Source: Streptomyces roseirectus (GTDB taxonomy: Bacteria; Actinomycetota; Actinomycetes; Streptomycetales; Streptomycetaceae). Taken from it: a DNA stretch of 64,000 nt. The notes below the pieces were generated by a model. It saw nothing but the letters and a program-made list of their open reading frames with translations, searched no databases and was not told the DNA's origin. Shown one piece after another: positions 43,676 to 53,159 of the stretch; within the stretch, counting starts at the first letter, position 1; each line of letters begins with the position of its first letter. The DNA lies in the NCBI RefSeq assembly GCF_014489635.1, contig NZ_CP060828.1:3510001-3574000 (forward strand), read 5' to 3'. A program made the position numbers and the translations under genes.

Positions 43676-45214
43676 CTACCGCAGCGGCCCTGTTACCTTC
43701 TCCACCGCCTCGACGAGCCCCCCGCCGCGCACGAACGCGTCCGCCGCCGCGAGGTCGGGGGCGAGGAAGCGGTCGGGTCCGGCGCCCTGGACGCCTGCCG
43801 CGCGGACGGCGGCGAGGACGGCCTGGGTCGCGGGTGCGGGCGTGAGGCCCGCGCGGAGTTCGACACCTCGCGTCGCCGCGTACAGCTCGATCGCGAGGAC
43901 GCGGGTGAGGTTGTCGACGGCGGTGCGCAGCTTGCGCGCGGCCGACCAGCCCATGGAGACGTGGTCCTCCTGCATCGCGGAGGAGGGGATGGAGTCCGCC
44001 GAGGCGGGGACGGCGAGCCGCTTCAGCTCGCTGACCAGCGCCGCCTGCGTGTACTGGGCGATCATCAGACCGGAGTCGACGCCGGCGTCGTCCGCGAGGA
44101 ACGGCGGCAGACCGTGGCTGCGGTTCTTGTCGAGCAGCCGGTCGGTACGGCGCTCGGCGATGGACGCGAGGTCGGCGGCGGCGATCGCGAGGAAGTCGAG
44201 CACGTAGGCGACCGGCGCGCCGTGGAAGTTCCCGTTGGACTCCACCCGGCCATCCGGAAGGACTACGGGGTTGTCGACGGCCGACGCCAGCTCGCGTTCC
44301 GCGACGAGGCGGGCGTGCGCGAGGGTGTCGCGGCCGGCGCCGGCGACCTGCGGGGCGCAGCGGACCGAGTACGCGTCCTGGACGCGGGGCGCGTCGTCCT
44401 GGTGGTGCCCGGTCAGGCCCGAACCCTCCAGTACCGCGAGCATGTTGGCGGCGGAGTCGCCCTGGCCGGGGTGCGGGCGGATGGCGTGCAGCTCGGGCGC
44501 GAGGACCTTGGCGGTGCCGAGCAGCGCCTCCAGGGAGAGCGCGGCGGTGATGTCGGCGGCCTTGTAGAGGGCGTCGAGGTCGGCGAGGGCCATCAGCAGC
44601 ATGCCGAGCATGCCGTCGGTGCCGTTGAGGAGGGCGAGCCCTTCCTTCTCCCGTAGCTCCACGGGGGTAATACCGTGCGCCGCGAGCAGTTCGCCGGCCG
44701 GGCGGACGACGCCGTCTGGGCCCTCCGCGTCGCCCTCGCCCATCAGGGTCAGGGCGCAGTGCGAGAGGGGGGCGAGGTCGCCGGAGCAGCCGAGGGAGCC
44801 GTACTCGTGGACTACGGGGGTGATACCTGCGTTGAGGATGTCGGCCATGGTCTGCGCGACCTCGGGCCGTACGCCCGTGTGTCCCGAGCAGACCGTCTTC
44901 AGCCGCAGGAACATCAGCGCGCGGACGACCTCCCGCTCGACGCGCGGGCCCATCCCGGCGGCGTGCGAGCGGACGATGTTGCGCTGGAGCTGGGTGCGCA
45001 GCTCCTGGCTGATGTGCCGGGTGGCCAGGGCGCCGAACCCGGTGGAGACCCCGTAGACCGGCTCCGGCTTCGCGGCCAGCGCGTCCACGATCTCCCGGGC
45101 CGCCGCCAGCGCCGCGACCGCCTCCGCCGACAGCTCGATCCGGGCCCCGCCGCGCGCCACGGCGAGCACGTCGGACGCCGTGACCCCGGCGGTCCCCACC
45201 ACCACAGTGTGCAT
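43676..45214 (-). CDS. hutH: Histidine ammonia-lyase
   Basis: 512 residues from ATG 45214 (MHTVVVGTAGVTASDVLAVA); ATG 45220 is two codons upstream. Converts histidine to urocanate, first step of histidine use. The MIO cofactor triad is C143-S144-G145 in GSLGCSGDLAPLSH, with Cys in place of the usual Ala. Other hallmarks: YGVSTGFGALA, SGHTGVRPEV and ESNGNFHGAPVAY. Stands alone; other hut genes are not nearby, as in other Streptomyces. Confidence 0.96.
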   Translation of the reverse strand: MHTVVVGTAGVTASDVLAVARGGARIELSAEAVAALAAAREIVDALAAKPEPVYGVSTGFGALATRHISQELRTQLQRNIVRSHAAGMGPRVEREVVRALMFLRLKTVCSGHTGVRPEVAQTMADILNAGITPVVHEYGSLGCSGDLAPLSHCALTLMGEGDAEGPDGVVRPAGELLAAHGITPVELREKEGLALLNGTDGMLGMLLMALADLDALYKAADITAALSLEALLGTAKVLAPELHAIRPHPGQGDSAANMLAVLEGSGLTGHHQDDAPRVQDAYSVRCAPQVAGAGRDTLAHARLVAERELASAVDNPVVLPDGRVESNGNFHGAPVAYVLDFLAIAAADLASIAERRTDRLLDKNRSHGLPPFLADDAGVDSGLMIAQYTQAALVSELKRLAVPASADSIPSSAMQEDHVSMGWSAARKLRTAVDNLTRVLAIELYAATRGVELRAGLTPAPATQAVLAAVRAAGVQGAGPDRFLAPDLAAADAFVRGGGLVEAVEKVTGPLR

Positions 45215-45309
45215 ATCCATATTCAGGAGCGTACGCACTGAAGACAAGGAAGTCACGAGTGGGGACCGGTTTCACCCCTTACCCGTACTACCTCCCTGCT
45301 CCTCTCCCC

Positions 45310-46452
45310 CTACCCCCCTCCCCCACGGAACCGGCGCCGCTCGCCACCGGCCGGGGGCGGGGTGTCCACCAGGAGTACTACGGGATCCTCAGGGCCCTTG
45401 CGCCCCGCGACCACCGGGTACGGGGTGCGCTCCGCCTTCGCCCGGTACTGGGCCGCGTCGGCGAGCCGGAAGAGGCGGCGCGCGGTGCGGATCGGTCCGA
45501 TGGGGTCCGCCGTGGACGCGACCCCGCAGGCCACCCCGTCCCCCAGCTCCAACTCCCCCGCCCTGCGGCAGAGTTCGGTCGCCACCGCGACGACCTCGTC
45601 AGCCGTCGGACCCACCGCGAGGAGGCAGAACTCGTCACCCCCGAGACGGGCCGCGAGGGCGCCGGGGAGCATGGCTCCGCAGAGGGACAGGATCGAGCCG
45701 AACCGTTCCAGCAGACGGTCACCGACCGCGTGCCCCATCGTGTCGTTGACCCGCTTCAGCCCGTTCAGATCGCACACGACGAGGCTGACGGCCACCCCCT
45801 CCGCCCGGTGCCGCTCGATCGCCTCGTCCAGCCGGACGTCGACCGCGCGCCGGTTGGCCAGGCCCGTCAGCGCGTCCGTGAAGGCGAGCCGGCGGGCCTC
45901 CTCCAGCCGCTCCGTCTGCGCGAGGCCCGCCGCCACGACCGACGCGAGCACCGTCGCGAAGTCCGCGTCCGCCCGCTCGAAGGGGGGCGCCTGCGTCGCC
46001 CTCGCCACGTACAGCTCGCCCCACGCCCGCCCGTGCAGGACGATCGGGGCCACCACGCACGAACCCCGGCCCCTGCGGCGCAGCGCCGCGACCCGCTGGT
46101 GCACGTAGCCGGGACCGGCCGTCGTCGGGCCGTCCGCCGTCTCCACCCACGCGTTCGGCTCGCCGCCGGTCGCCCAGCGTTCGTGCAGGAACTCCGTGAT
46201 CTCCGGGAACTGGTGGACCGGGTACGACTCCGACTCCGGGTACCGCTCCTCGTCCGGGGCCCGGTCCCCCACGTTCACCAGGACCCGGAGCCTGCCCCGC
46301 TCCCGCTCCCACACCGACAGGGCCGCGAACGTGCCGTCCAGGGCGTGACACGCTCCCGTGGCCGCGGCGGTCCAGGTGTCCCTGGGGGTGCGTGCGGCTG
46401 CCATGCCCTGCGCCAGCGTCACCACCGCCGCGAGGTGTCTGTCGTCGCCCAT
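45310..46452 (-). CDS. GAF-GGDEF diguanylate cyclase
   Basis: 380 residues, soluble. N-terminal GAF-like domain (ACHALDGTFAALSVWERERGRLRVLVNVGD through GSCVVAPIVLHGRAWGELYVAR), then GGDEF domain with FTDALTGLANRRA and intact RLGGDEFCLL. No RxxD inhibitory site five residues upstream of GGDEF. Makes c-di-GMP, which controls Streptomyces development through BldD. May correspond to CdgE-type proteins next to hutH (from memory). Confidence 0.9.
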   Translation of the reverse strand: MGDDRHLAAVVTLAQGMAAARTPRDTWTAAATGACHALDGTFAALSVWERERGRLRVLVNVGDRAPDEERYPESESYPVHQFPEITEFLHERWATGGEPNAWVETADGPTTAGPGYVHQRVAALRRRGRGSCVVAPIVLHGRAWGELYVARATQAPPFERADADFATVLASVVAAGLAQTERLEEARRLAFTDALTGLANRRAVDVRLDEAIERHRAEGVAVSLVVCDLNGLKRVNDTMGHAVGDRLLERFGSILSLCGAMLPGALAARLGGDEFCLLAVGPTADEVVAVATELCRRAGELELGDGVACGVASTADPIGPIRTARRLFRLADAAQYRAKAERTPYPVVAGRKGPEDPVVLLVDTPPPAGGERRRFRGGGG

Positions 46453-46533
46453 TACCTCAGGCTAGGGATGTTCGAGGGGAAAGGGGCGACGGGGCGGTCC
46501 GAGTGGGGGGACCTGAGAGGTACGGGATGCCCC

Positions 46534-47337
46534 CTACTCCCCCGGCCACACCGGCTTCCGCTTCTCGTTGAACGCCCGCACCCCCTCCGCCCGGTCCCCC
46601 GAGAACGCCACCGTCCGCCACGCCGCGTCCTCCACCTCAAGACCGGCCCTGATGTCCAGCCCCTGCCCGAGCCGCAGCGCCTTCTTCGCGGCCCGCAGGC
46701 CCACCGGGGAGTTCGCCGCCATCCGCGCGCCCAGGGCCAGCGCCTCCTCCCGCGCCCGCCCCTCCTCCACCAGCACGTCCACCAGCCCCAACTCCCGCGC
46801 CTCCGCCGCCTCCACGCGCCGCGCCGAGAAGATCAGCTCGGCCGCGCGCGCCGCCCCCACCCGGCGCGGCAGCAACTGGGTACCGCCACCCCCGGGAATC
46901 ACCCCGACCGACACCTCCGGCAACCCCACCACCGCCGTCCCGTCGGCCACGATCACATCGCAGGACAGCGCCAGTTCGAAGCCGCCGCCGAGGGCGAACC
47001 CGTGCACGGCGGCGATCGCGGGCACCGGGAGATCGAGGACGGCCGTGTACGCGCCACGGCTCGTCGGCCGCTGCGCACGCAGGTCGGCGTCCGTGAACGA
47101 GTCCCGCTCCTTGAGGTCGGCCCCGACGCAGAACGCGCGCTCGTGGGTGGAGGTGAGGACGACGACCCGGACGCCGGGGTCCTCCCCCAGAGCCACGCAG
47201 GCGGCGGTGATCGAGCGGGCCATGCCCGTCGACACCGCGTTCATCGCCTTCGGCCGGTCCAGCACCAGCTCCGCCACGTGCCCCTCGCCGTGCCGGCGGA
47301 CCATGACGTACTCGCCGAACCGTTCCTCGCTGCTCAT
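46534..47337 (-). CDS. Enoyl-CoA hydratase/isomerase family protein
   Basis: 267 residues, crotonase fold. Oxyanion-hole segments FCVGADLKERDSF and AVHGFALGGGFELALSCDVIVA; catalytic Glu candidates in FELALS and LPEVSVGVIPGGGGTQLLPRRVG, both present, so hydratase activity is likely. C-terminal FNEKRKPVWPGE is typical. Probably fatty-acid or branched-chain acyl-CoA breakdown, which would yield propionyl-CoA for the carboxylase encoded nearby. Confidence 0.93.
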   Translation of the reverse strand: MSSEERFGEYVMVRRHGEGHVAELVLDRPKAMNAVSTGMARSITAACVALGEDPGVRVVVLTSTHERAFCVGADLKERDSFTDADLRAQRPTSRGAYTAVLDLPVPAIAAVHGFALGGGFELALSCDVIVADGTAVVGLPEVSVGVIPGGGGTQLLPRRVGAARAAELIFSARRVEAAEARELGLVDVLVEEGRAREEALALGARMAANSPVGLRAAKKALRLGQGLDIRAGLEVEDAAWRTVAFSGDRAEGVRAFNEKRKPVWPGE

Positions 47338-47526
47338 GACACCCTCCGGGCACGCCGTTAACGCCGGTTAACACTTCCTCCGGTGTCGATCATCGCAGTA
47401 CCTCCCCCATCGTGTGAAGGGCGGCGAGTTCCACGAACGGGCACCCGTTCGAGTGATTTCCCCCCGCTCTCCCGGCCTGTCGCCCACCCCCGCGCATACC
47501 GTCACTGCGGCCCATCGGGAGGGGAC

Positions 47527-48255
47527 ATGCACGAGGAACACGAGGGATACGAGGGATACGAGGGAAACGATCCGGCGACGGCACACCCGGGCGGCCACCG
47601 CCCCCGAGGACGCCACCGACGCCCCCGCCCCCGCAAGGTCTTCCTCGCGGCCGGCGGCCTCGCCTTCGCGGCGGGCGTCCTGGGCCTGCTCCGGATCGTC
47701 CCGGAACCGGGCGGCGCCGGCCCGGTGGCGGGGGCGTCGCTGGGGGACGGTGGGAGTACGGGTACTACGGGATACGGGGACGGGGACGGCGTCACCGACC
47801 GCGCGACCAACGCGGCGGCTGCTGTACCGCCCGCCTCGGGCGAACCCGGCGGTCCCGGCACCGGCTCCGGCGCCGACCCCGGTGATACCCGTAGCACTTC
47901 CGGCGGCGCCGCTTCCTGGGGGCCCGACCCCCGTCATACCCCTAGTACCTCCGGCGTCCCCCGCCCCACGGCTCCCTCCCAGGACTTACGGGTATCCCCG
48001 AGGCCAACCCCTAGTACCCCCGATGCCCCCGACGCCCCTCATACCCCTAGTACCCCTGGCAGCCCCCACACCCCCGGCACTCCCAGTACCCCCAGACCAG
48101 CCCCTACCCCCACAGCCGTACCTCCCGCGAACCACCCCGCACCGCCGCCCCGCCCCACCACCCCGAGCCCTGCCCCCGACACCCCCGACGACCCCTACGA
48201 GATCTGCGTACCGGCCATCGGCCTGTGCGTGGACACCCCGTTCACCGGTCCCTGA
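47527..48255 (+). CDS. Pro/Thr-rich membrane-anchored protein of low complexity
   Basis: 242 residues from ATG 47527 (GGGAGGGG upstream). A His/Glu-rich N-terminus with EGYEGYEG, a basic stretch, one membrane helix (VFLAAGGLAFAAGVLGLLRIV), then about 150 residues of Pro/Thr/Ser/Gly spacer, ending in a small conserved piece DDPYEICVPAIGLCVDTPF with two Cys. The spacer DNA holds several cccctagtacccc-type micro-repeats. Only the ends look constrained. Confidence 0.65.
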   Translation: MHEEHEGYEGYEGNDPATAHPGGHRPRGRHRRPRPRKVFLAAGGLAFAAGVLGLLRIVPEPGGAGPVAGASLGDGGSTGTTGYGDGDGVTDRATNAAAAVPPASGEPGGPGTGSGADPGDTRSTSGGAASWGPDPRHTPSTSGVPRPTAPSQDLRVSPRPTPSTPDAPDAPHTPSTPGSPHTPGTPSTPRPAPTPTAVPPANHPAPPPRPTTPSPAPDTPDDPYEICVPAIGLCVDTPFTGP

Positions 48256-48277
48256 CAGGACCCCTACCCCTCCGGAG

Positions 48278-49390
48278 CTACGACGCCCCGTCCCCGTCCC
48301 GCCGACTCAGCAACCACGGCTCCACCACACCCAGCCCCCGCACCGGCCGCTGCCACATCGGCTGGAGGGCGAACCGGTACGCGGGCGGCTCCTCCCCCTC
48401 CTTCTCGGCCGTCGCCGCCTCCTCGGCGGCCTGCGCCTCGGAGGCGGGCGCCTCACCGCTGCGGATCAGGTCCTCCGCGAACGCCGAGTCGACGAGGACC
48501 GCGTCGCGGGGGGCTATGGAGGTGAGACGGGAGGCGAGGTTGACGGTGGTGCCGAAGACGTCGCCCATCCGGGTCGTGACCGTGCCGAAGGCCATGCCGA
48601 CGCGCAGTTCGGGCATCGTCTCGTCGTTCGCCATCGTCTCGATCAGGCGCAGGCCGATCTCGGCGGCGGTGCCGGCGTCGTCGGCCGCGTACAGGACTTC
48701 GTCGCCGAGGGTCTTGATCAGCCGGCCGCCGTTCGCGGCGACCAGGTCGGCGGCGGTCGTCTCGAACGCCTCGACCAGTTCGCCGAGTTCCTCCTCCTCC
48801 ATGCGGCGGGTCAGCCGCGTGAAGCCGACGAGGTCGGCGAAGCCGACGGCCAGCCGCCGGTCCACCATCTCCTCGTCGTCGGCGGTCTGCACGACGCGGC
48901 CCGCCGACGCGGCGAGCTGGCGGCGCCAGACGTACACAAGGAACTCCTCCAGTTCGGGCAGGAGGAGTTCGACGATCGGGTACGTGACCTCGGTGCGGGT
49001 CATCCCCGGCTCAGGGGGCTCGGTCAGGCCCTCCAGGAAGGAGTCGATCTGCCACTCGGCCAGCCGGGCGGTCGTCTGGCCCGTCGAACGGGCCACCTGC
49101 ACCGCCATCGCCTCGCTCAGCAGGCCCGCCTCGACGAGGCCCGCGAGGCGCCTGAGCGCGAGGACGTCGGCCTCCGTCAGGGCCTTCGCCTGGCCGATGT
49201 CCGCGAAGCCCATCGCCCGCCAGAACCTCGACGCCAGTTCCATCGAGACACCCGCGCTGCGGGCCGCCTGGAACGGGGTGTAGCGGCGCTCCGCACCCAG
49301 GATCAGGCCCTCCAGGCGCAGCGCGAGGGGGTCCTCGCCGGGGTCGGCAGCGTCCGCGCCCACGTCGGAGCCGGTGTCGTCGACGGTCAC
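48278..49390 (-). CDS. cya: Class III adenylate cyclase
   Basis: 370 residues, soluble. C-terminal cyclase homology domain: VGFADLVGFTRLT (metal Asp), GGRLIKTLGDEVLYAA (Lys and Asp of adenine recognition) and TTVNLASRLTS (transition-state Asn and Arg); all residues for ATP use are present. The N-terminal 150 or so residues form a helical domain also seen in Streptomyces Cya and mycobacterial pH-sensing cyclases. cAMP supports germination and development in Streptomyces. Confidence 0.92.
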   Translation of the reverse strand: MTVDDTGSDVGADAADPGEDPLALRLEGLILGAERRYTPFQAARSAGVSMELASRFWRAMGFADIGQAKALTEADVLALRRLAGLVEAGLLSEAMAVQVARSTGQTTARLAEWQIDSFLEGLTEPPEPGMTRTEVTYPIVELLLPELEEFLVYVWRRQLAASAGRVVQTADDEEMVDRRLAVGFADLVGFTRLTRRMEEEELGELVEAFETTAADLVAANGGRLIKTLGDEVLYAADDAGTAAEIGLRLIETMANDETMPELRVGMAFGTVTTRMGDVFGTTVNLASRLTSIAPRDAVLVDSAFAEDLIRSGEAPASEAQAAEEAATAEKEGEEPPAYRFALQPMWQRPVRGLGVVEPWLLSRRDGDGAS

Positions 49391-49512
49391 GCCTGCTGCC
49401 CTTCCGGTCTGCCACGGTCAGGTATCGACCGGGGTCAACTTTACGGCAGATGTGCGGTAGCTCACGCTGGGAAGGGGAACCGGGCGCATCAACGCCGTGG
49501 GGGCATCGAGCA

Positions 49513-50367
49513 CTACACCGGCCTCAGATGAACGATGTCGCCCGCCCCTACGGGTTCCCGTACTCCCTCCTCCGTCGCCAGTACCAATCTGCCGTCTCCG
49601 TCCACCGCCACCGCTTCCCCTACTACCGACCTCTCCCCCGGCAGTTCCGCCCTGACCGTTCGTCCCAGCGTCGCGCAGCCCGCCGCGTATGTCTCCTGGA
49701 GGCCGCTCGTCGCGGGGTCGCCTTCCGCCTCGCGCCACTTGCCGTACCACTCCTCCAGGGAGCGCAGGACGGCCCTCAGCAGCGGGTCGCGGTCGGTGCT
49801 CACCGCTCCCGCCAGCGCGAGTGAACCCGCCTGAGGTACGGGGAGTTCGTCGGTCTTGAGGGTGACGTTGATGCCGACGCCGATGATGACCGCGTCGGCG
49901 CCCGCGCGCTCCGCGAGGATGCCGCCGGCCTTGCGTTCCTGGCCGTCGACGGTGACGAGGAGGTCGTTGGGCCATTTCAGGGACGTGTCGACGCCGGCGG
50001 CGCGCGCGAGGCCGGTCGCGACGGCGACGCCGGTGAGGAGGGGGAGCCAGCCCCAGCGGTGGACCGGTACCTGAGAGGGACGCAGGAGGACGGAGAAGAA
50101 GAGTCCCGAGCGTGGCGGAGCCGTCCAGCGCCGGTCGAGCCGCCCGCGCGCGGCGGTCTGCTCCTCGGCGACGAGGACCGTGCCCTCGGGGGTGGTACCG
50201 GCGGCGGACGCGAGGTCCGTGTTGGTGGAGCCGGTGCTGCGGACGACCTTCACCTCGCGCCACAGCCCCCCGTCCCGGACGAGTCCGCGCCGCAGGGCGA
50301 CCGCGTTGAGCGGGGGGCGGTCGAGGTCGGACCAGGGGCTGGGGTCTGAGGCGTCTCGGGGTGTCAT
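49513..50367 (-). CDS. birA: Biotin-[acetyl-CoA-carboxylase] ligase
   Basis: 284 residues. Activates biotin and transfers it to the carboxylase lysine. Biotin-binding loop [10 protein letters not shown], then [10 protein letters not shown] and RKAGGILAE. No N-terminal helix-turn-helix, so it is ligase only, not a repressor. Located among carboxylase genes: divergent from pccB, and accA2, whose product it should biotinylate, lies 3.6 kb away. Confidence 0.95.
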   Translation of the reverse strand: MTPRDASDPSPWSDLDRPPLNAVALRRGLVRDGGLWREVKVVRSTGSTNTDLASAAGTTPEGTVLVAEEQTAARGRLDRRWTAPPRSGLFFSVLLRPSQVPVHRWGWLPLLTGVAVATGLARAAGVDTSLKWPNDLLVTVDGQERKAGGILAERAGADAVIIGVGINVTLKTDELPVPQAGSLALAGAVSTDRDPLLRAVLRSLEEWYGKWREAEGDPATSGLQETYAAGCATLGRTVRAELPGERSVVGEAVAVDGDGRLVLATEEGVREPVGAGDIVHLRPV

Positions 50368-50405
50368 GCGGCAACCCTAAGAGTCATGCGGCAACCCCGA
50401 GAGTC

Positions 50406-50448
50406 CCCCTAGGGGTGTGGCCAACACCGCACCGCCGACCCCTAGGGG
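50406..50448. promoter_or_regulatory. Twin palindromes cccctagggg upstream of pccB
   Basis: Two identical 10-bp palindromes at 50406-50415 and 50439-50448, centres 33 bp apart (about three helical turns), in the birA-pccB gap. A tactct hexamer at 50455-50460 could be the pccB -10 box, putting the second palindrome over the -35/-10 spacer. Likely operator; regulator unknown. Confidence 0.55.
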
Positions 50449-50510
50449 CACCACTACTCTACGAACGAGTAACCGTCCCCCCTTTTGAGCAGGCAGGGAG
50501 CCGCATCCCG

Positions 50511-52115
50511 ATGTCCGAGCCGGAAGAGCGTCACGAGACCGACATCCACACGACCGCGGGGAAGCTCGCGGATCTCAGGCGCCGCGTGGAGGAAGCGACG
50601 CACGCCGGGTCGGAGCGGGCCGTCGAGAAGCAGCACGCGAAGGGCAAGCTGACCGCCCGTGAGCGGATCGAACTCCTCCTGGACGAAGGGTCGTTCGTCG
50701 AGCTGGACGAGTTCGCCCGGCACCGTTCGACCAACTTCGGCCTGGAGCACAACCGCCCGTACGGCGACGGCGTCGTCACCGGGTACGGCACCGTCGACGG
50801 CCGTCCGGTCGCCGTGTTCTCGCAGGACTTCACCGTGTTCGGCGGGGCGCTCGGCGAGACGTACGGGCAGAAGATCGTCAAGGTGATGGAGTTCGCGCTC
50901 AAGACGGGCTGCCCGGTGATCGGGATCAACGACTCGGGCGGCGCCCGCATCCAGGAGGGCGTGGCCTCGCTGGGGGCCTACGGGGAGATCTTCCGGCGTA
51001 ATACCCTCGCCTCAGGGGTGATCCCGCAGATCAGCCTCGTCGTCGGCCCGTGCGCGGGCGGCGCGGTCTACTCCCCCGCGATCACCGACTTCACGGTGAT
51101 GGTCGACCAGACCTCGCACATGTTCATCACGGGCCCCGACGTCATCAAGACGGTGACCGGCGAGGACGTCGGCTTCGAGGAGCTGGGCGGCGCGCGGACC
51201 CACAACTCGGTATCGGGCGTGGCCCACCACATGGCCGGGGACGAGAAGGACGCGGTCGAGTACGTCAAGCAGTTGCTGTCGTACCTGCCGTCCAACAACC
51301 TCTCCGAGCCGCCGGTCTTCCCCGAGGAGGCCGAACTCGCCGTCACGGACGAGGACCTGGAGCTGGACACGCTGGTCCCGGACTCCGCGAACCAGCCCTA
51401 CGACATGCACACGGTCGTCGAACACGTCCTGGACGACGCGGAGTTCTTCGAGACGCAGCCGCTGTACGCGCCGAACATCCTCACCGGGTTCGGACGGGTG
51501 GAGGGGCATCCGGTCGGGATCGTCGCCAACCAGCCGATGCAGTACGCCGGTTGCCTCGACATCAAGGCGAGTGAGAAGGCCGCGCGGTTCGTGCGGACGT
51601 GCGACGCGTTCAACGTCCCGGTCATCACGTTCGTCGACGTCCCCGGCTTCCTGCCCGGCGTCGACCAGGAGCACGACGGGATCATCCGCCGGGGCGCCAA
51701 GCTGATCTACGCCTACGCGGAGGCGACGGTCCCGCTCATCACCGTCATCACCCGTAAGGCGTACGGGGGCGCGTACGACGTGATGGGGTCCAAGCACCTC
51801 GGCGCCGACCTCAACCTCGCCTGGCCGACCGCGCAGATCGCCGTGATGGGCGCCCAGGGCGCCGTCAACATCCTGCACCGGCGGACCCTCGCCGAGGCCG
51901 AGGCGAGCGGGGAGGACGTCGAGGCGGTGCGCGCGCGGCTCATCCAGGAGTACGAGGACACCCTCCTCAACCCGTACATCGCCGCCGAGCGCGGGTACAT
52001 CGACGCGGTGGTCATGCCGTCGGACACACGCCGGCACGTCGTGCGGGGGCTGCGGCAGCTACGGACGAAGCGGGAGTCCCTGCCCCCGAAGAAGCACGGC
52101 AACATCCCTCTCTAG
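50511..52115 (+). CDS. pccB: Propionyl-CoA carboxylase, carboxyltransferase beta subunit
   Basis: 534 residues from ATG 50511 (CAGGGAG upstream). Crotonase-type carboxyltransferase moving CO2 from biotin to propionyl-CoA, giving methylmalonyl-Co[14 protein letters not shown] and [12 protein letters not shown] form the oxyanion and acyl pockets. The residue equivalent to Asp422 of S. coelicolor PccB, which decides propionyl preference, is Asp here (D423 in [11 protein letters not shown]). Followed by the epsilon subunit gene. Confidence 0.97.
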   Translation: MSEPEERHETDIHTTAGKLADLRRRVEEATHAGSERAVEKQHAKGKLTARERIELLLDEGSFVELDEFARHRSTNFGLEHNRPYGDGVVTGYGTVDGRPVAVFSQDFTVFGGALGETYGQKIVKVMEFALKTGCPVIGINDSGGARIQEGVASLGAYGEIFRRNTLASGVIPQISLVVGPCAGGAVYSPAITDFTVMVDQTSHMFITGPDVIKTVTGEDVGFEELGGARTHNSVSGVAHHMAGDEKDAVEYVKQLLSYLPSNNLSEPPVFPEEAELAVTDEDLELDTLVPDSANQPYDMHTVVEHVLDDAEFFETQPLYAPNILTGFGRVEGHPVGIVANQPMQYAGCLDIKASEKAARFVRTCDAFNVPVITFVDVPGFLPGVDQEHDGIIRRGAKLIYAYAEATVPLITVITRKAYGGAYDVMGSKHLGADLNLAWPTAQIAVMGAQGAVNILHRRTLAEAEASGEDVEAVRARLIQEYEDTLLNPYIAAERGYIDAVVMPSDTRRHVVRGLRQLRTKRESLPPKKHGNIPL

Positions 52116-52123
52116 GAGTCGTG

Positions 52124-52327
52124 ATGAACATCAGGGTCGTACGGGGAAACCCCACCCCGGAGGAGTTGGCCGCCGCGCTCGCGGTGGTGAGAGCGAGGGC
52201 GTCGGTAGCACCGGAGACCGACGCCCCCCGGCCGAGGGACGCGTGGTCGGATCCCGCCCGGATCGCGCGCGGAAGGCTCCCCCAGCCGGGACCCACAGCT
52301 TGGGCTCGGACGTACTGGCGGACTTGA
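52124..52327 (+). CDS. pccE: Acyl-CoA carboxylase epsilon subunit
   Basis: 67 residues. Begins MNIRVVRGNPTPEELAAALAVV, the conserved epsilon motif, and ends RLPQPGPTAWARTYWRT. AGGAG lies five bases before ATG 52124; GTG 52121 is possible. Stabilises and stimulates the alpha-beta complex. The stop codon lies inside a 16-bp palindrome. Confidence 0.93.
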   Translation: MNIRVVRGNPTPEELAAALAVVRARASVAPETDAPRPRDAWSDPARIARGRLPQPGPTAWARTYWRT

Positions 52328-52340
52328 GTACTAGTACTCA
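52325..52340. promoter_or_regulatory. 16-bp perfect palindrome over the pccE stop
   Basis: TGAGTACTAGTACTCA, fully symmetric. AT-rich relative to its surroundings. Its position, 23 bp before a small membrane-protein gene, fits an operator, and the short symmetric site without a loop is unlike a terminator. Confidence 0.55.
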
Positions 52341-52363
52341 GGCGCTCTTCACTCTTCCGTCGC

Positions 52364-52504
52364 ATGCTGGATGCCATGCTGTGGTCCGACCCCGAGAACG
52401 AGCCTCCCAAGGAACTCCGCGACATGCAGGTCATGTTGCGGAGACTGGGCGTTCTCATGGCGGCGGCCATGGTCCTGGCGATGTTCGTGATCGGCCTGAA
52501 GTGA
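52364..52504 (+). CDS. 46-residue single-pass membrane protein
   Basis: From ATG 52364 (MLDAMLWSDPENEPPKELRD) or ATG 52376 (42 residues). Acidic/Pro N-terminus, amphipathic MQVMLRRLG, then one helix (VLMAAAMVLAMFVIGLK). A short gene with this WSDPENEPPKELRD signature occurs at the same place in other Streptomyces (from memory). No clear ribosome site. Function unknown. Confidence 0.65.
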   Translation: MLDAMLWSDPENEPPKELRDMQVMLRRLGVLMAAAMVLAMFVIGLK

Positions 52505-52556
52505 ACCCGGGCGGCTCGGGAGGAGTCCCTGAGCCGCCCCGACTACCCTGGCCCCC

Positions 52557-53159
52557 ATGACTCGCCGCCTCATCCTCGCCTCCCAGTCCCCGGCCCGCCT
52601 CGGCCTCCTCAAGGCCGCCGGCTTCGCCCCGGACGTGATCGTCAGCGGCGTCGACGAGGACGCGGTCACCGCGCCCACCCCCGCCGAGCTGGCGCGGGCG
52701 CTCGCGGAGGCGAAGGCGTCGGTGGTGGCCGCCCGCCCGGAGGCGAGGGACGCGGTGGTGATCGGCTGCGACTCGGTGCTGGACCTCGACGGCCAGGCGC
52801 TCGGCAAGCCGGCGGACGCCGAGGAGGCCACCGCCCGCTGGAAGTCGATGCGCGGCCGCGCGGGCACTCTCCAGACCGGCCACTGCGTGTACGCCGACGG
52901 CCGCTGGACCTCCGCCGTCGCCTCCACGGTCGTCCGCTTCGGCGAACCGACCGACGCCGAGATCGCCGCGTACGTCGCGACCGGTGAACCCCTTTACGTC
53001 GCCGGGGCGTTCACGCTCGACGGCCGTTCGGCGCCGTTCATCGACGGCATCGACGGCGACCACGGCAACGTGATCGGCCTGAGCCTGCCGCTCGTTCGCC
53101 GACTGCTCGCCGAACTCGGCGTCGGCATCACGGAGTTGTGGGCACCGACGGAGGCGTGA
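52557..53159 (+). CDS. maf: Maf-family nucleotide pyrophosphatase
   Basis: 200 residues. [14 protein letters not shown] and [19 protein letters not shown] are the two signature blocks of Maf/HAM1-like house-cleaning pyrophosphatases. Hydrolyses non-canonical or pyrimidine NTPs. Its last 32 bp overlap the convergent membrane-protein gene. Confidence 0.93.
   Translation: MTRRLILASQSPARLGLLKAAGFAPDVIVSGVDEDAVTAPTPAELARALAEAKASVVAARPEARDAVVIGCDSVLDLDGQALGKPADAEEATARWKSMRGRAGTLQTGHCVYADGRWTSAVASTVVRFGEPTDAEIAAYVATGEPLYVAGAFTLDGRSAPFIDGIDGDHGNVIGLSLPLVRRLLAELGVGITELWAPTEA

Noticed and set aside
47383..47526. N-terminal extension of the Pro/Thr-rich protein
   Set aside because: GGGAGGGG immediately before ATG 47527 defines the start; upstream residues are unconstrained.
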